Notes under the pieces: generated by a model
The model's database searches: none
Told to the model about the DNA's origin: nothing
What the model saw: the letters and a program-made list of their open reading frames with translations, nothing else
Assembly: GCA_905221605.1 (NCBI GenBank)
Contig: CAJNDS010002404.1
Span: forward strand, 426,925 to 443,579
Direction: 5' to 3'
Origin: Symbiodinium natans
Taxonomy: Eukaryota > Sar > Dinophyceae > Suessiales > Symbiodiniaceae
DNA: 16,655 bases
In this document: piece after piece, positions 7,849 to 16,107 of the stretch
Layout: the number at the start of each line of letters is the position of its first letter
Position numbering within the stretch: position 1 is the first letter of the stretch
Translations under genes and position numbers: made by a program

Positions 7849-8816
7849 GTGCCTTGCGTCGGGCCCAAGCCTCGTTGCTAATGCCACGGCCACTGTTCCA
7901 AAAAGAGCTGCGTCACAACGCATGCAGCAAATACCTGTTACTTAAGTACTTCTTCTGCAAGCGGATGGAGGCAGTTCAGTTCTTTTCAATTTTCTATGCT
8001 ACCTCTCGCCCCGGTCGGCGGTGCAGTGGGCGGGTTTTGAGGGAGTGGGCAAGGGGGAGGAAGGCTCATCGAACTTGGGGATTTGCATGCATGGTCTGCC
8101 GTTGCAGACATGGCCGGCCAGTTAAACCTTGAGGGTTTTGGAGTCTCCCGGAATTGGCGACCGGATTAGACCTTTAGAGGAAGGCTGGGAAGAGCGGGAG
8201 CTGACAAGAAATGAAGCTGCCAAGGCCCAATGCAGCTTGGCGACACCTTGGCGTCATCTCCGCATGGCCAAGCCAGCATCTCTCCTCACAACAAGGCTCT
8301 TTGATTTGTGTCAGAGAGTTTGAGAGAGGAGTGTTTCTGGGGACTTTCCACAGCAGTGCAAAGTCGCGCAGGTCGGGTGCAACAGGTCAAGCTGTCTGAC
8401 AGGCAGACGTGCATGAGTTGAAGATGCAACTCCGCCTGCAGTGCGGTTACTTGTAGAAGGGTAGTTTATGGCGCTTTCGTTAATTCCTTTAATTCCATTA
8501 ATTCGTACCACCGAGTCAAGAATTACAGCTCCAAGGCACAATGCGCAATGTCCTCGTTACCGGTTCTGCAGAACTTGCCTCGGTGGTAGTTTCGCAATGA
8601 ATTTGAGAGTCTCGGGTCTCCTGCTGTACAGTGCATCTGCGTGTACGGAGACCATATGCGCCATAGCGAATCAGAACTCTCCTGCTCAGATTTTTGAGGC
8701 CTTTGGATGCAGCCCCTGGCTCTCATTCCAGTGATGTACTCCACCACTCTGTTTTCGGTTCGAGTAGGGCCTCCAGTAGGAACTGTAGGAAGTGCCAGCT
8801 CGGGAATTGTGCCAAC
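7849..8816. other. Intergenic region between the unknown gene and ARF
   Basis: No gene is recognised. It should contain the 3' untranslated region of the upstream gene and the promoter and 5' untranslated region of ARF. A small hairpin (GTCTGC 8094-8099 with GCAGAC 8104-8109) and a longer inverted repeat at 8506-8588 are present. No TATA box or AATAAA signal is evident, which fits dinoflagellates. Several AG dinucleotides just before the ARF ATG (8764-8790) could accept a trans-spliced leader, but none can be singled out. Confidence 0.5.
8506..8588. repeat. Imperfect 15-bp inverted repeat upstream of ARF
   Basis: TACCACCGAGTCAAG (8506-8520) pairs with CTTGCCTCGGTGGTA (8574-8588) at 14 of 15 positions, with a 53-nt interior. 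It could be a small MITE-like remnant or a structured element about 230 bp before the ARF start. Confidence 0.5.
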
Positions 8817-9799
8817 ATGGGTCTTCTCTTCAGCAAGGTGTGGCAGCGAATGATTTGCAACAAAGAAATGCGGATCCTCATGCTGGGCTTGGACGCAGCG
8901 GGCAAGACCACAATCCTTTACAAGCTGAAGCTTTCTGATGTTGTGTCGACGGTCCCCTCCTCAGTTGCACGGAACTGCTGGCCAGATATGTAAGATCTAT
9001 GTGGCCGAGGCATTCCCAAGCTTCCCCTGGCCCTCTCAAAGCCCTCTCCCACAGCAAACCTACCAAAAAGAAGTACAAGCACAGGATAGGACCGGGCTTG
9101 CACAGCATCATTTAAAGAGTCAACACAGTAACCAACCAATGATGATAATAAGTTACCATCCTGAAGCCGGCATGGGGTCGAGTCAGGTCCCGACAATCGG
9201 CTTCAATGTGGAGACGGCGCTGAAGTGAGGTTTAGCAAGTTTTAGAATCTCTGTTTGTTGGTTTGGACTAGGCCCTTATCCTGAGCCATCCCCGTAATGC
9301 AACCTTGATTGAGCGCACAGGTGGAGTACAGGAACATCAACTTCACCGTTTGGGATGTAGCTGGATCGTGTTTGGACACTTGTGTGGTTTTCAATGACAT
9401 AGACCCCTGCGAGGACTAAGCATTGTGCGTTTTTTTCCCAAACTATTCTGTTCTTAGGTAGACGGGCAGGATAAAATCCGCAAGCTGTGGCGCTTCTACT
9501 ATGGTGGCACAGATGGGTTGATCTTTGTGGTGGACAGCTCTGACCGTGACCGAATCAACGACGCGAAGGAAGAGCTGCATCACTTGCTCAGCGAGCCAGA
9601 GATGGAGAATGCGGTTCTGCTGGTGCTGGCGAATAAGCAGGACCTCCCGAATGCGATGTCTGCGAGTGACGTCATTCATGCGCTGGAGCTGCAGAAGATG
9701 CAGCATCGCAAGTGGTTCATTCAATCCACAGTAGCCCCTACTGGGGACGGCCTGTACGAGGGCTTGGACTGGCTTTCCCGCGCCCTCTGCTCGAAGTGA
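8817..9799 (+). CDS. ARF: ARF-family small GTPase, four exons
   Basis: ARF proteins are GDP/GTP switches that recruit coat proteins and effectors to Golgi and endosomal membranes. Exons inferred from conservation: 8817-8951, 9187-9216, 9321-9356 and 9458-9799, giving 180 residues against about 181 for the family. All main features are present: Gly2 for N-myristoylation and an amphipathic start (MGLLFSKVW); P-loop GLDAAGKT (24-31); switch [10 protein letters not shown] (47-55); switch II with catalytic Gln71; NKQD; and the C-terminal [11 protein letters not shown]. Introns are 8952-9186 (GT-AG), 9217-9320 (GC-AG) and 9357-9457 (GT-AG). The GC donor is preferred because it restores the family's ETVEY junction; reading on gives ETALK then a stop. 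Odd points: residue 69 is Asp in WDVDGQD where ARFs have Gly; the G5 region reads TVAPTGDG instead of a CAT/SAT-type motif; exons 2 and 3 are only 30 and 36 nt. The start ATG matches the family N terminus exactly. An ARF is far more likely than an ARL, given the near-continuous match. Confidence 0.95.
9217..9320 (+). other. GC-AG intron 2 of the ARF gene
   Basis: The donor reads GAGACG/GCGCTG and the acceptor GCACAG/GTGGAG. No GT donor in range keeps both the reading frame and the conserved ETVEYRN junction; the nearby GTGAGG would shift the frame. GC donors are a known feature of dinoflagellate introns. Confidence 0.8.
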
Positions 9800-12212
9800 G
9801 TGTTCTTCTCACAAGCGCACAAGCGCGCCCATTTTTAGTCACAAACGTTGGCCTTGCAGCCTCGCTCTGAGCGAGGAGGGCCTACCAGAGGACTCTTTCC
9901 AAAAGCCCCTTAAACGCATTTGCTTCATTGCTTCAAATCTGATGCCCTAGGTTTTGTGACCAGTGCAGCCTCGCTGCAGCCTCGCTGCCGAGAGGAGGGT
10001 CGTGCTCCAGAGCTCAAAGCCTTCAGCATGTCTGTACAGTTGCATGAGATGCAGGAAAGCATGGCTTCTGAGAATATGCGTCGCTTGCACAAAGTGTCTG
10101 CTACGATCTGTAGGCTTTTGCAGCAACGGTGTCCGGCTAGCATGTGGACAGTTTGCTGAAGCCTGATGGAAGGTATGCAACGCAACGCAACGCAGGAGCA
10201 GAACATCGCACCCTCGATGTCCGTCGAGAAGGTGCCAGTTTTGTGCCCTAATTCATCCTTGTAAAAGTTTGTGAGACCGATCGCTGCAGGTGGTTGGAGT
10301 CGCTCTTGCCAATGCTGCGGCAAATCAGAAAGGGCCCGAGCCCCACTTCGCTCAGATTGGAACAGATTGGTTTTAGTAGTGTTTTAGTGCACCCCTGGGC
10401 ACCCCTGGAGGCAGCTTCAAAGCAAAGCGATGGGGCCAATAGCATCTGCTCCAAGACCATCAAGCCTGTTAAGGAATGATTGTGCTGCAAGGGTGACTGT
10501 CTTCCCTTACCTCTTCTGCAGTAGTTAGGCTTTTCTCGCTGTGATCGAGGACATCAACATGCGACAACGTGCAGAAATCCTTCACCTACAACAGCAGCCT
10601 CATGCGAAGACCACCTGGAGAGCCTGGACGTTCGGCTTTGCCAGCAATCAGCTCGCTACTCATAGCTGACAACTTCAACTGCGCTACTCGTGCAGCCAAA
10701 GGCTGTGGGAAGAAGCGTGGAATTCCAGAAGCTGATCTTGCGCAGGGAGAAGTACCCCACCTGGCGCGCAGTGCGAGTCCAAGCCCTTTTCGAGCACGGT
10801 CCATTGGCTACAGGTGCAAAAGGCGCGCCGTCGCAGCAGCGGTATTGGCTGCCAATCAAGGTGCTGAGAATGCAGTCCGCCTTGCCCGGCAGAGGGCAGT
10901 TGCAATCAACCAGCAAAGCAACTGAAATGTGAAGCGTTTCACTTATAGCCAGTCGTGTTACTCTTAAGAAGTGCATGAAGGCTGAATCTTGTAAGAGATT
11001 TTAGAGTGGCACGTGATCCAATGGATTTGCCCCTTGGTTTGGCAACCGGAAGGATCACTTCTTACGTAGTCTTACGTGTAGGTTGGTACATAGTACGCCC
11101 GAGCATGAACTGGTGTGGACGGCAGTGCGCTGGGTAGACAACATGAGTTGTGTGTGTTTGCAGTCGCAGAGACCAGCGAAAGGTCTTATGATAGGTGTTA
11201 GTATGGGAGTCTGCTAGCTCCTGCACAAGCTCATGTTAGGCCTTGACCGAAGCATGCTTCGACGATACGAAGTCATGGTCACCCAAGTTTGCGGGTGCTC
11301 GCCATGAATGCGGGGAACTCATGGTTGAGGAGAGCTGGATGAAAGCATAGACCAGGTGTGTACATGCACCCTTTGTTGCAGGAAACAGGATACCCTGCTA
11401 GAAGGCAGCGATGCCCTTACCCTGATCTATGCGTCCAGCTCTTCCTGAAGTGGTGACGTGACGAGAGCGTCCAACAATACCTGCCAAGAGCCAGCAGCAC
11501 GTTGGCTCAATCCTGCACTAGTCACTATTCGCCACTAGGCAAATCCGTAGTGCGAAGTTGTGAGGCTAGCGCGGCATGCAACTTCTCTGACAGTAGACAT
11601 TCGTGCGCCCTGACACATCTGCGCAAGTGCAAAAGAAAGTCCGGACAATGCCGGGCTGCCAGCTGGCCATTGCGAGATCTACGTACAGTTTTTAGGGCAG
11701 CTACGTGCATGTGCAAAAGGCCACAGCCGTGCATAAATAATATGGGCATGACGTGCGGTCGCCTCAGCACTGGCAGCATGATCAGATGGAAGTACCTTTT
11801 CAACATACAGGTTCAGAACCTAGTTAGTTCCCAGCAGAGCCACAAAAAAAGCGCGTGCAACCAGTGGTAAACCACAAATTGTGCTTGTGCCTTAAGTGAC
11901 AATGCTAGAGCACCGGCCATTGGGCAATGAGCAGCTTGACGAGCTCGGTGCAGGCGCTGACACAGAGGGCTCTTGTCTACTGTAGTGCTCTGAGGGCTTT
12001 CAACCACAGCGACGACTTATCTTCTGCCCGCAAGATGCGCGCACGGCGCCAGCGTTGCGGACGTGGGCGCGTCGTGGTGGCTGCAACCCTCGGTGCACAT
12101 TCCCCAGATGGACTGGGGCCTCGCCTCGATGTCATGGGCACTTTCTTCAGCATGGAACATAGCTAGCTGAGCTGACGTAACTCTACCCTGCTTTATCAAC
12201 CTCGCCGAGTCA
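9800..12212. other. Region between ARF and TruA without recognised gene
   Basis: Frames here are short and overlap on both strands (132 codons at most), with no motif I recognise. Short tandem duplications are frequent, for example GCACCCCTGG twice near 10390 and a CGCAA run near 10180. A frame at 10569-10925 (118 codons) is rich in basic residues and alanine but has no family signature. The ARF 3' end and earlier TruA exons may lie within this stretch. Confidence 0.5.
9856..9986 (+). repeat. GCAGCCTCGCT repeats with hairpin after ARF
   Basis: The 11-mer GCAGCCTCGCT occurs at 9856-9866 and, in tandem, at 9965-9975 and 9976-9986. The first copy forms a perfect 7-bp hairpin (CCTCGCT 9860-9866, loop CTG, AGCGAGG 9870-9876) about 60 nt past the ARF stop, probably in its 3' untranslated region. 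Whether it has an RNA-processing role cannot be told. Confidence 0.55.
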
Positions 12213-12641
12213 ATGCCGTTTTTGGCCTGCCTGGCCTTCGCCAAGACGCTTCCGGCCGAACGCAGCCGAGAGGCAGAGTCGCACGTGTCCGGCATGCCAT
12301 CTGGACGAAGCCTGTCTCAGGCGGCCCAACGCAAGCAGTACGGTGACCTCCTCCGCCTGGTGAAGACACGTGGCTGGCCAGCTCGCTTCCATGGTGCTCT
12401 CTTAGGCACGGGAGGATGCCGAATTGGCGAGGCCCCAGAAGAGCCCGGAACTCTCCACAGACCTTATCGGAGTGGACGAGGCAGGGTGCATACTGGCAAC
12501 AGAGAAATAGGCCAAGAAGTTAAGGCAGCGAAATCTTGTGGCACAACGCCAGGCTTTGGAAGGTGCAGAGAGGCGTTCGCTGGTCTCCCCGGGCTTCCGT
12601 CGTCTTCGCTTTCGGGCCTCATACGTGCGGGGGCTCAGTCC
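12213..12641 (+). other. Open frame continuous with the TruA N-terminal exon
   Basis: The frame that encodes the TruA N terminus is open from an ATG at 12213, adding about 143 residues upstream of the ATG at 12642. The added part starts with a mildly hydrophobic MPFLACLAFAK and is rich in Arg, Gly and Ser, which might be an organelle-targeting extension. It has no recognised domain, and a CTCAG at 12634-12638 could be a splice acceptor instead. I keep it apart from the gene because the true start is undecided. Confidence 0.3.
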
Positions 12642-15600
12642 ATGAGAGAAGCGATGGGAAGCGTGTTTGTTTTTGATTTGTACAAGGACGGCAGTCAGTA
12701 CAATGGCTGGGCCAGGGCTGGGCCCCCATGTCCATCCTACTCCACCTTTGCAAATGATTACAAGGGCGACAAGGGTGCAACACTACAGTTGATCGCAGTG
12801 TTGCTGAGGTTAAAAACGCGTCGCCTTTGACTGTGGCTGGAATACTGGACCGAACTGGCCTGAGGAACGAGCTCGTGAGCACGCCTTGTAGGTTCCTCCC
12901 CGCGCTCATCCGCTTGCAGGTGCTATGTCGCTGCTGCTGCGACAGAAAATCTTTAGCTGTGGGGCCAGCAGGACGCACCACACCCAACGTGGCCAAGTCG
13001 AGTGCACCTGGCAAGTGCCCGGCCTCGCCAGGACGGATGCCGGTGTCCACGCGCGGGGCCAGGCCGCAGGGCCGAAGGGTATAGGAAAAGTGCGATTTTC
13101 CCTGCGATTCCGAATGCGGTTCTGAATGGTCAACAGTCGAGTTTGCGAATGTTTGCGACGCATGACAGGCAGCACACTTTGACGTTCCAGATGCGATCGT
13201 TGCTGAAAGACCAAGCAACTGGCAGGCCTCGTCTTTACATTCGGGTGTGAAGTTAAAGGCAGACACAACAGCACGCATGGAGTCAGTGTCTGATTCCTGC
13301 ATCTTCCTGCCTCCACTCAAAGAGATACAACGCTTCCTTTTCATCGCACAGAAAACTTACAACATTTACAAACTCCGTCTGTCTCTATGTCTGTGCTTTT
13401 TCCCTCTCGCTCTCTCGCGCTCTCGCTCTCTCGCGCTCTCGCTCTCTGGCTCTCTCGCTCTCGCTCTCGCTCTCTCTCTGTCTCTCTGTGGCAGAAGCCA
13501 TCCGATGCTTGTTTCGAGGAGCTCTGGGAGAAACGGGTGAATGAGCAGGCGGAGAGACTGCGCATTGGAGAAAGCCATGTGTAAAGCTGCCGCCTTTGAT
13601 CTCTGCATCTGCTGCGCAGTTGCCATCAGACATACGGATCTGGCTCCTTTGCCGCAAGTTTTTGTGTGCCTTACTGCATTTGGAACTGGAGCTGCCTTGC
13701 AGCCAGAGTGTTCTGTAACTCTGTAAGTCCTCTAGGAAAGAACAACTCAAAAGGGGCTTGCAAGAAGCGAAGGAAGCTAATCCATTTGAGACAGTTTTCT
13801 GAGACAGTTTTCTCAGGAGCTTCCAGGATGCCCCTCCTGACTTCCATGCCACCTTCTCTGCCAGCGGCAAGACCTACGCGCTGGCCCCAAGACGGCAGCG
13901 CTAAGCGCAAACGATTGCGCATGGAGCACGGAAAAATGCAGTTCCGCTGCCAGGTCTACCGTCTGCACTATGGTACAAATGCTGCAGACCCGCTGCAGAG
14001 GTAGCCCTATTACTCTGGCTCACAGCGGGCTGAAGATTTGTCTAGATGAGCTTTCCTGCAGGTTCTACAGGTATCAGATACCTGCCGGCTGGGTGGAGCC
14101 GACATGCTTGAGATCGCCGGACGAACGAAGAGCTGATGTATCCACGGCATCTGCTTTTGCATTAGGCACGTACATTCGACGGCGATCTTCTCCGCGCAGC
14201 TGCTTCAAAGTTCATTGGCGAGAAGGACTTTCGGTGCGCGCAGGGAAAGATGCTTGCAGAGGCTGAAGCATTGGCAGATACTCGCAGTGAAGCTCGGGAA
14301 GTCCGCTTCATGTTTACCGCTGCGCGACCCGCCTCGCCCGGCAGCGGCAACTTGCAGGAAAGCTAGCTGTTGCAGGGCTAATGGGTATGAAAGGGGGGCC
14401 AGCCCAAGGCGAGGGAAGGGCGGGGAAGGGAGGGGGTAAAGAACAAGGCCCCACACCATCCGCAAACGTCTTACATCGTCTTACGTAACCCCTAGGGCTC
14501 GAGGCTCAAGTGGAAACATGTGGCGTTCCACAAGCATGTCCTGGCTTGACTGGGGCCTTGAAGACCCTTGTCTTGGCAAGGTTGGTCAGGGCAGGTGCTT
14601 GAGCTCCGGCTTAGCCTGAAGTAGCCCTCTTTAATCACATCTCCTTCAAGCCGAGAGGGCAGCTTGCTTTCACAACGCAGCGGGGCTACACTGGTCGGGT
14701 CTATGTTGTCAGATCAGGGGAAACCATGTTTAACGAACACTTGTCAGAAACCAGGTGCGCAAGCATGGCCACGGAACGGCGCATGGGAAGGAGTTACCAG
14801 CTGTCTCAGACTGTCTTTGTGATGAGCCTCCACGAAAACGATTTCGAGCCCCGCTGCACGGCGCAAGTTCGCGCAAGCACGGCACAAGCCCCTGCATTTG
14901 GGAAGGAGTCGCGGACAGCCCATTTATTTTTCTTTTGCTGGAGTCCGAACATGTCTGGACGCCCACCCGTTTGTGAGGTTTTCAATATTTGCGAAGCAGC
15001 GTTTGATACAGTACTTGTTGAACTGTTTGTGTCCGAATCAGCACTAGCTGCACTAGCTTGAGCATGCTGCCCAAGTCATGGCGCAACCGCGAGGTACTTC
15101 ACCCAAACAAGCAAGCTGGACCGGTACAGGACCTCATGTGGAGATTCGGCTTAGCGGCACTCAGCATTCACCCATGAGTCAAGCTGCACAAGGATTGCAG
15201 GCACAGTCCGAACCATCCGCAGCTTAAATGTGGTACTCCCGGCATGATGGTCTCTGCGCTCCCCGGACAGCACGTTCCATGGCAGGTTGAGGAAGGTCCT
15301 GGAGCGTGTCGGATCGAGGCTGCCGCAAAAATACAGAAAAAACCTGCTTGAAGCACCTTGAACTGCCTAGGCTGTACAAGACATATCAAGACGTCGCACC
15401 ATGAGGTCAACTTGGACGGTGCCATTTTCAGGATGGTTCGCAACATCGTCGGTTGTATCGTGCCCGGCCTCAGGGTGCAGTGATCCGAAGTCAGTTACCC
15501 AAACGCTGCTTACACTATGGGCCTATGGGGTTCCTACGGGGCGAGGATGACCGTCTCGTTGATTCTGGCTCTCGGTGCTTCCCTGATTTTCCATATTTGC

Positions 15601-16107
15601 CGCCGCAGCATCCGCAACATCGCAAGTAGCACGGTTTTCGCATTCTCGATCGCTCCCCTAGGTGCGATGCGCCTTCCATACATTTTGATGTGTTCAATGT
15701 GTTGTCGCCTTGGTCCAGTGCACTTTTTCCGGCTTGAATCGCTCCGTGCCGCGGAGATGCACAGGGGCCTTTCTGCATCTTTCTGCCATGCTGAGCCTCG
15801 GGAGGAGTTCGCTTCGCGCTTTCGTTCCGGTAGGATTTGCAAACCGCGGTGTTGCGTCGGCGTTGTTGTGCAGAAGTGCCATCGCGTGTCTTGGAGGTTT
15901 TTTTAAATTGTCTTGGACATCTTGGAGTGCTCTTGGGGCCTTGGGCGGTTCTGGGTTGAAGGTCTTGCTTAGTCTTACACTGTTGGGGTCGACGCCGGCA
16001 AAATTTGAGTCATGTGCTTTTAAATTAAATGGAGGTCCTGAAGTTCAGCGCAGGTAATGGCGGCATGTGGCCGCCTGGCAGTGGACCGGATCGATGAACT
16101 GCTTCAG
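12642..16107 (+). CDS. truA: tRNA pseudouridine synthase, TruA family, at least nine exons (partial model)
   Basis: TruA enzymes convert uridine to pseudouridine in the tRNA anticodon stem-loop (positions 38-40 in bacteria). Exons read in family order: E1 from about 12642 (FDLYKDGSQYNGW, matching the YDG-Y-GW start); E2 about 12920-12971 (KIFSCGAS); E3 13032-13089 (RTDAGVHARGQ, with the catalytic Asp); E4 13495-13580 (FEELWEKRVNEQ); E5 13817-13879 (PPDFHATFSASGKTY); E6 14071-14137; E7 14166 to about 14320-14363 (LLRAAASKFIGEKDF, then VRFMFTA); E8 about 15371 or 15391 to 15459 (DGAIFRMVRNIVG); E9 16054-16107 (GRLAVDRIDELLQ). Length between motifs matches bacterial TruA closely. Firm junctions are 13089/13495 (GT-AG), 13580/13817 (GTAAAG-AG), 13879/14071 (GC-AG) and 15459/16054 (GT-AG). 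The E1-E2 join is unresolved; GT 12820 with AG 12919 keeps the frame. The E7 donor, true start and C-terminal exon are unsettled. The motifs look intact, so a working gene is more likely than a pseudogene. Confidence 0.88.
12972..13031 (+). other. 60-nt GA-AG intron or in-frame insertion inside the TruA catalytic motif
   Basis: Removing these 60 nt joins CGAS to RTDAGVHARGQ, the expected family sequence. The ends lie in a 6-bp direct repeat, AGGACG at 12970-12975 and 13030-13035, and only the GA...AG register gives a recognised dinoflagellate splice pair. The segment has no stop and is a multiple of three, so retention would add 20 residues directly before the catalytic loop. Confidence 0.65.
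13384..13488 (+). repeat. CTCTCG/CTCTCGCG pyrimidine microsatellite
   Basis: About 100 bp of almost pure C/T with spaced G, built on a 16-bp unit CTCTCGCTCTCTCGCG that repeats and then decays into CTCT runs. It ends at the CTGTGGCAG acceptor of TruA exon 4, so it supplies that intron's polypyrimidine tract. Frames running through it on either strand are repeat artefacts (Arg/Glu or Ser/Leu/Ala repeats). Confidence 0.9.
13788..13813 (+). repeat. 13-bp tandem duplication at a splice acceptor
   Basis: GAGACAGTTTTCT is present twice in direct contact (13788-13800 and 13801-13813), ending three bases before the exon 5 acceptor TTTTCTCAG. It duplicates the pyrimidine tract of the acceptor. Confidence 0.85.
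14138..14165 (+). other. Candidate 28-nt intron in TruA
   Basis: Exon 6 and exon 7 are in different frames (TAT at 14072 and TTC at 14175), so something must be removed between them. GTATCC...TTTTGCATTAG at 14138-14165 is in phase at both ends, has GT-AG ends and a pyrimidine-rich 3' end, and leaves a spacer of the usual TruA length. A 73-nt alternative (GT at 14093 to the same acceptor) would delete 15 residues. Confidence 0.45.
14367..15370. other. Probable TruA intron between exons 7 and 8
   Basis: No further TruA motif is needed between the VRFMFTA segment and the MVRNIVG segment beyond a short linker. A + strand frame at 14726-15061 (111 codons) contains an LHENDFEP string that briefly resembles the TruA GE-DF motif, but exon 7 already supplies that motif in the right order. 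I see no other gene here. Confidence 0.5.
14413..14436 (+). repeat. G-quadruplex-type G-run cluster
   Basis: Five runs of three to five G separated by one or two bases (GGGAAGGGCGGGGAAGGG and onward) on the + strand, in the intron after TruA exon 7, so the transcript would carry the G-rich strand. Confidence 0.7.
15460..16053 (+). other. 594-nt GT-AG intron of TruA
   Basis: The donor follows TGT ATC (VRNIVGCI) as GTGCCC, and the acceptor is CAGCGCAG before GTA ATG GCG. Joining gives IVGCIVMAACGRLAVDRI, the usual continuation after MVRNIVG in TruA. Open frames inside (15517-15906 on +, several on -) have no recognised content. Confidence 0.7.

Noticed and set aside
8470-8505. TTAATTCCTTTAATTCC resembling an 18S rRNA segment
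   Set aside because: The match is short and the flanking conserved rRNA sequence is missing; it is a small local duplication of TTAATTCC.
8755-8770. GGTTCGAGTAGG as a tRNA B-box
   Set aside because: It deviates from the GGTTCRANTCC consensus at the 3' side, and no A-box or acceptor stem could be paired around it.
12619-13344. 241-codon open frame on the minus strand
   Set aside because: It lies opposite TruA exons 1-3 and their introns; the + strand carries conserved TruA motifs, while the minus frame has no recognised content.
13341-13870. Minus-strand frames rich in Arg/Glu repeats
   Set aside because: The repeats are translations of the CTCTCG microsatellite; not a real SR-like protein.
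14726-15061. 111-codon frame with LHENDFEP, briefly like TruA's GE-DF motif
   Set aside because: The motif is already supplied by exon 7 (FIGEKDF) in the correct order and with better context.
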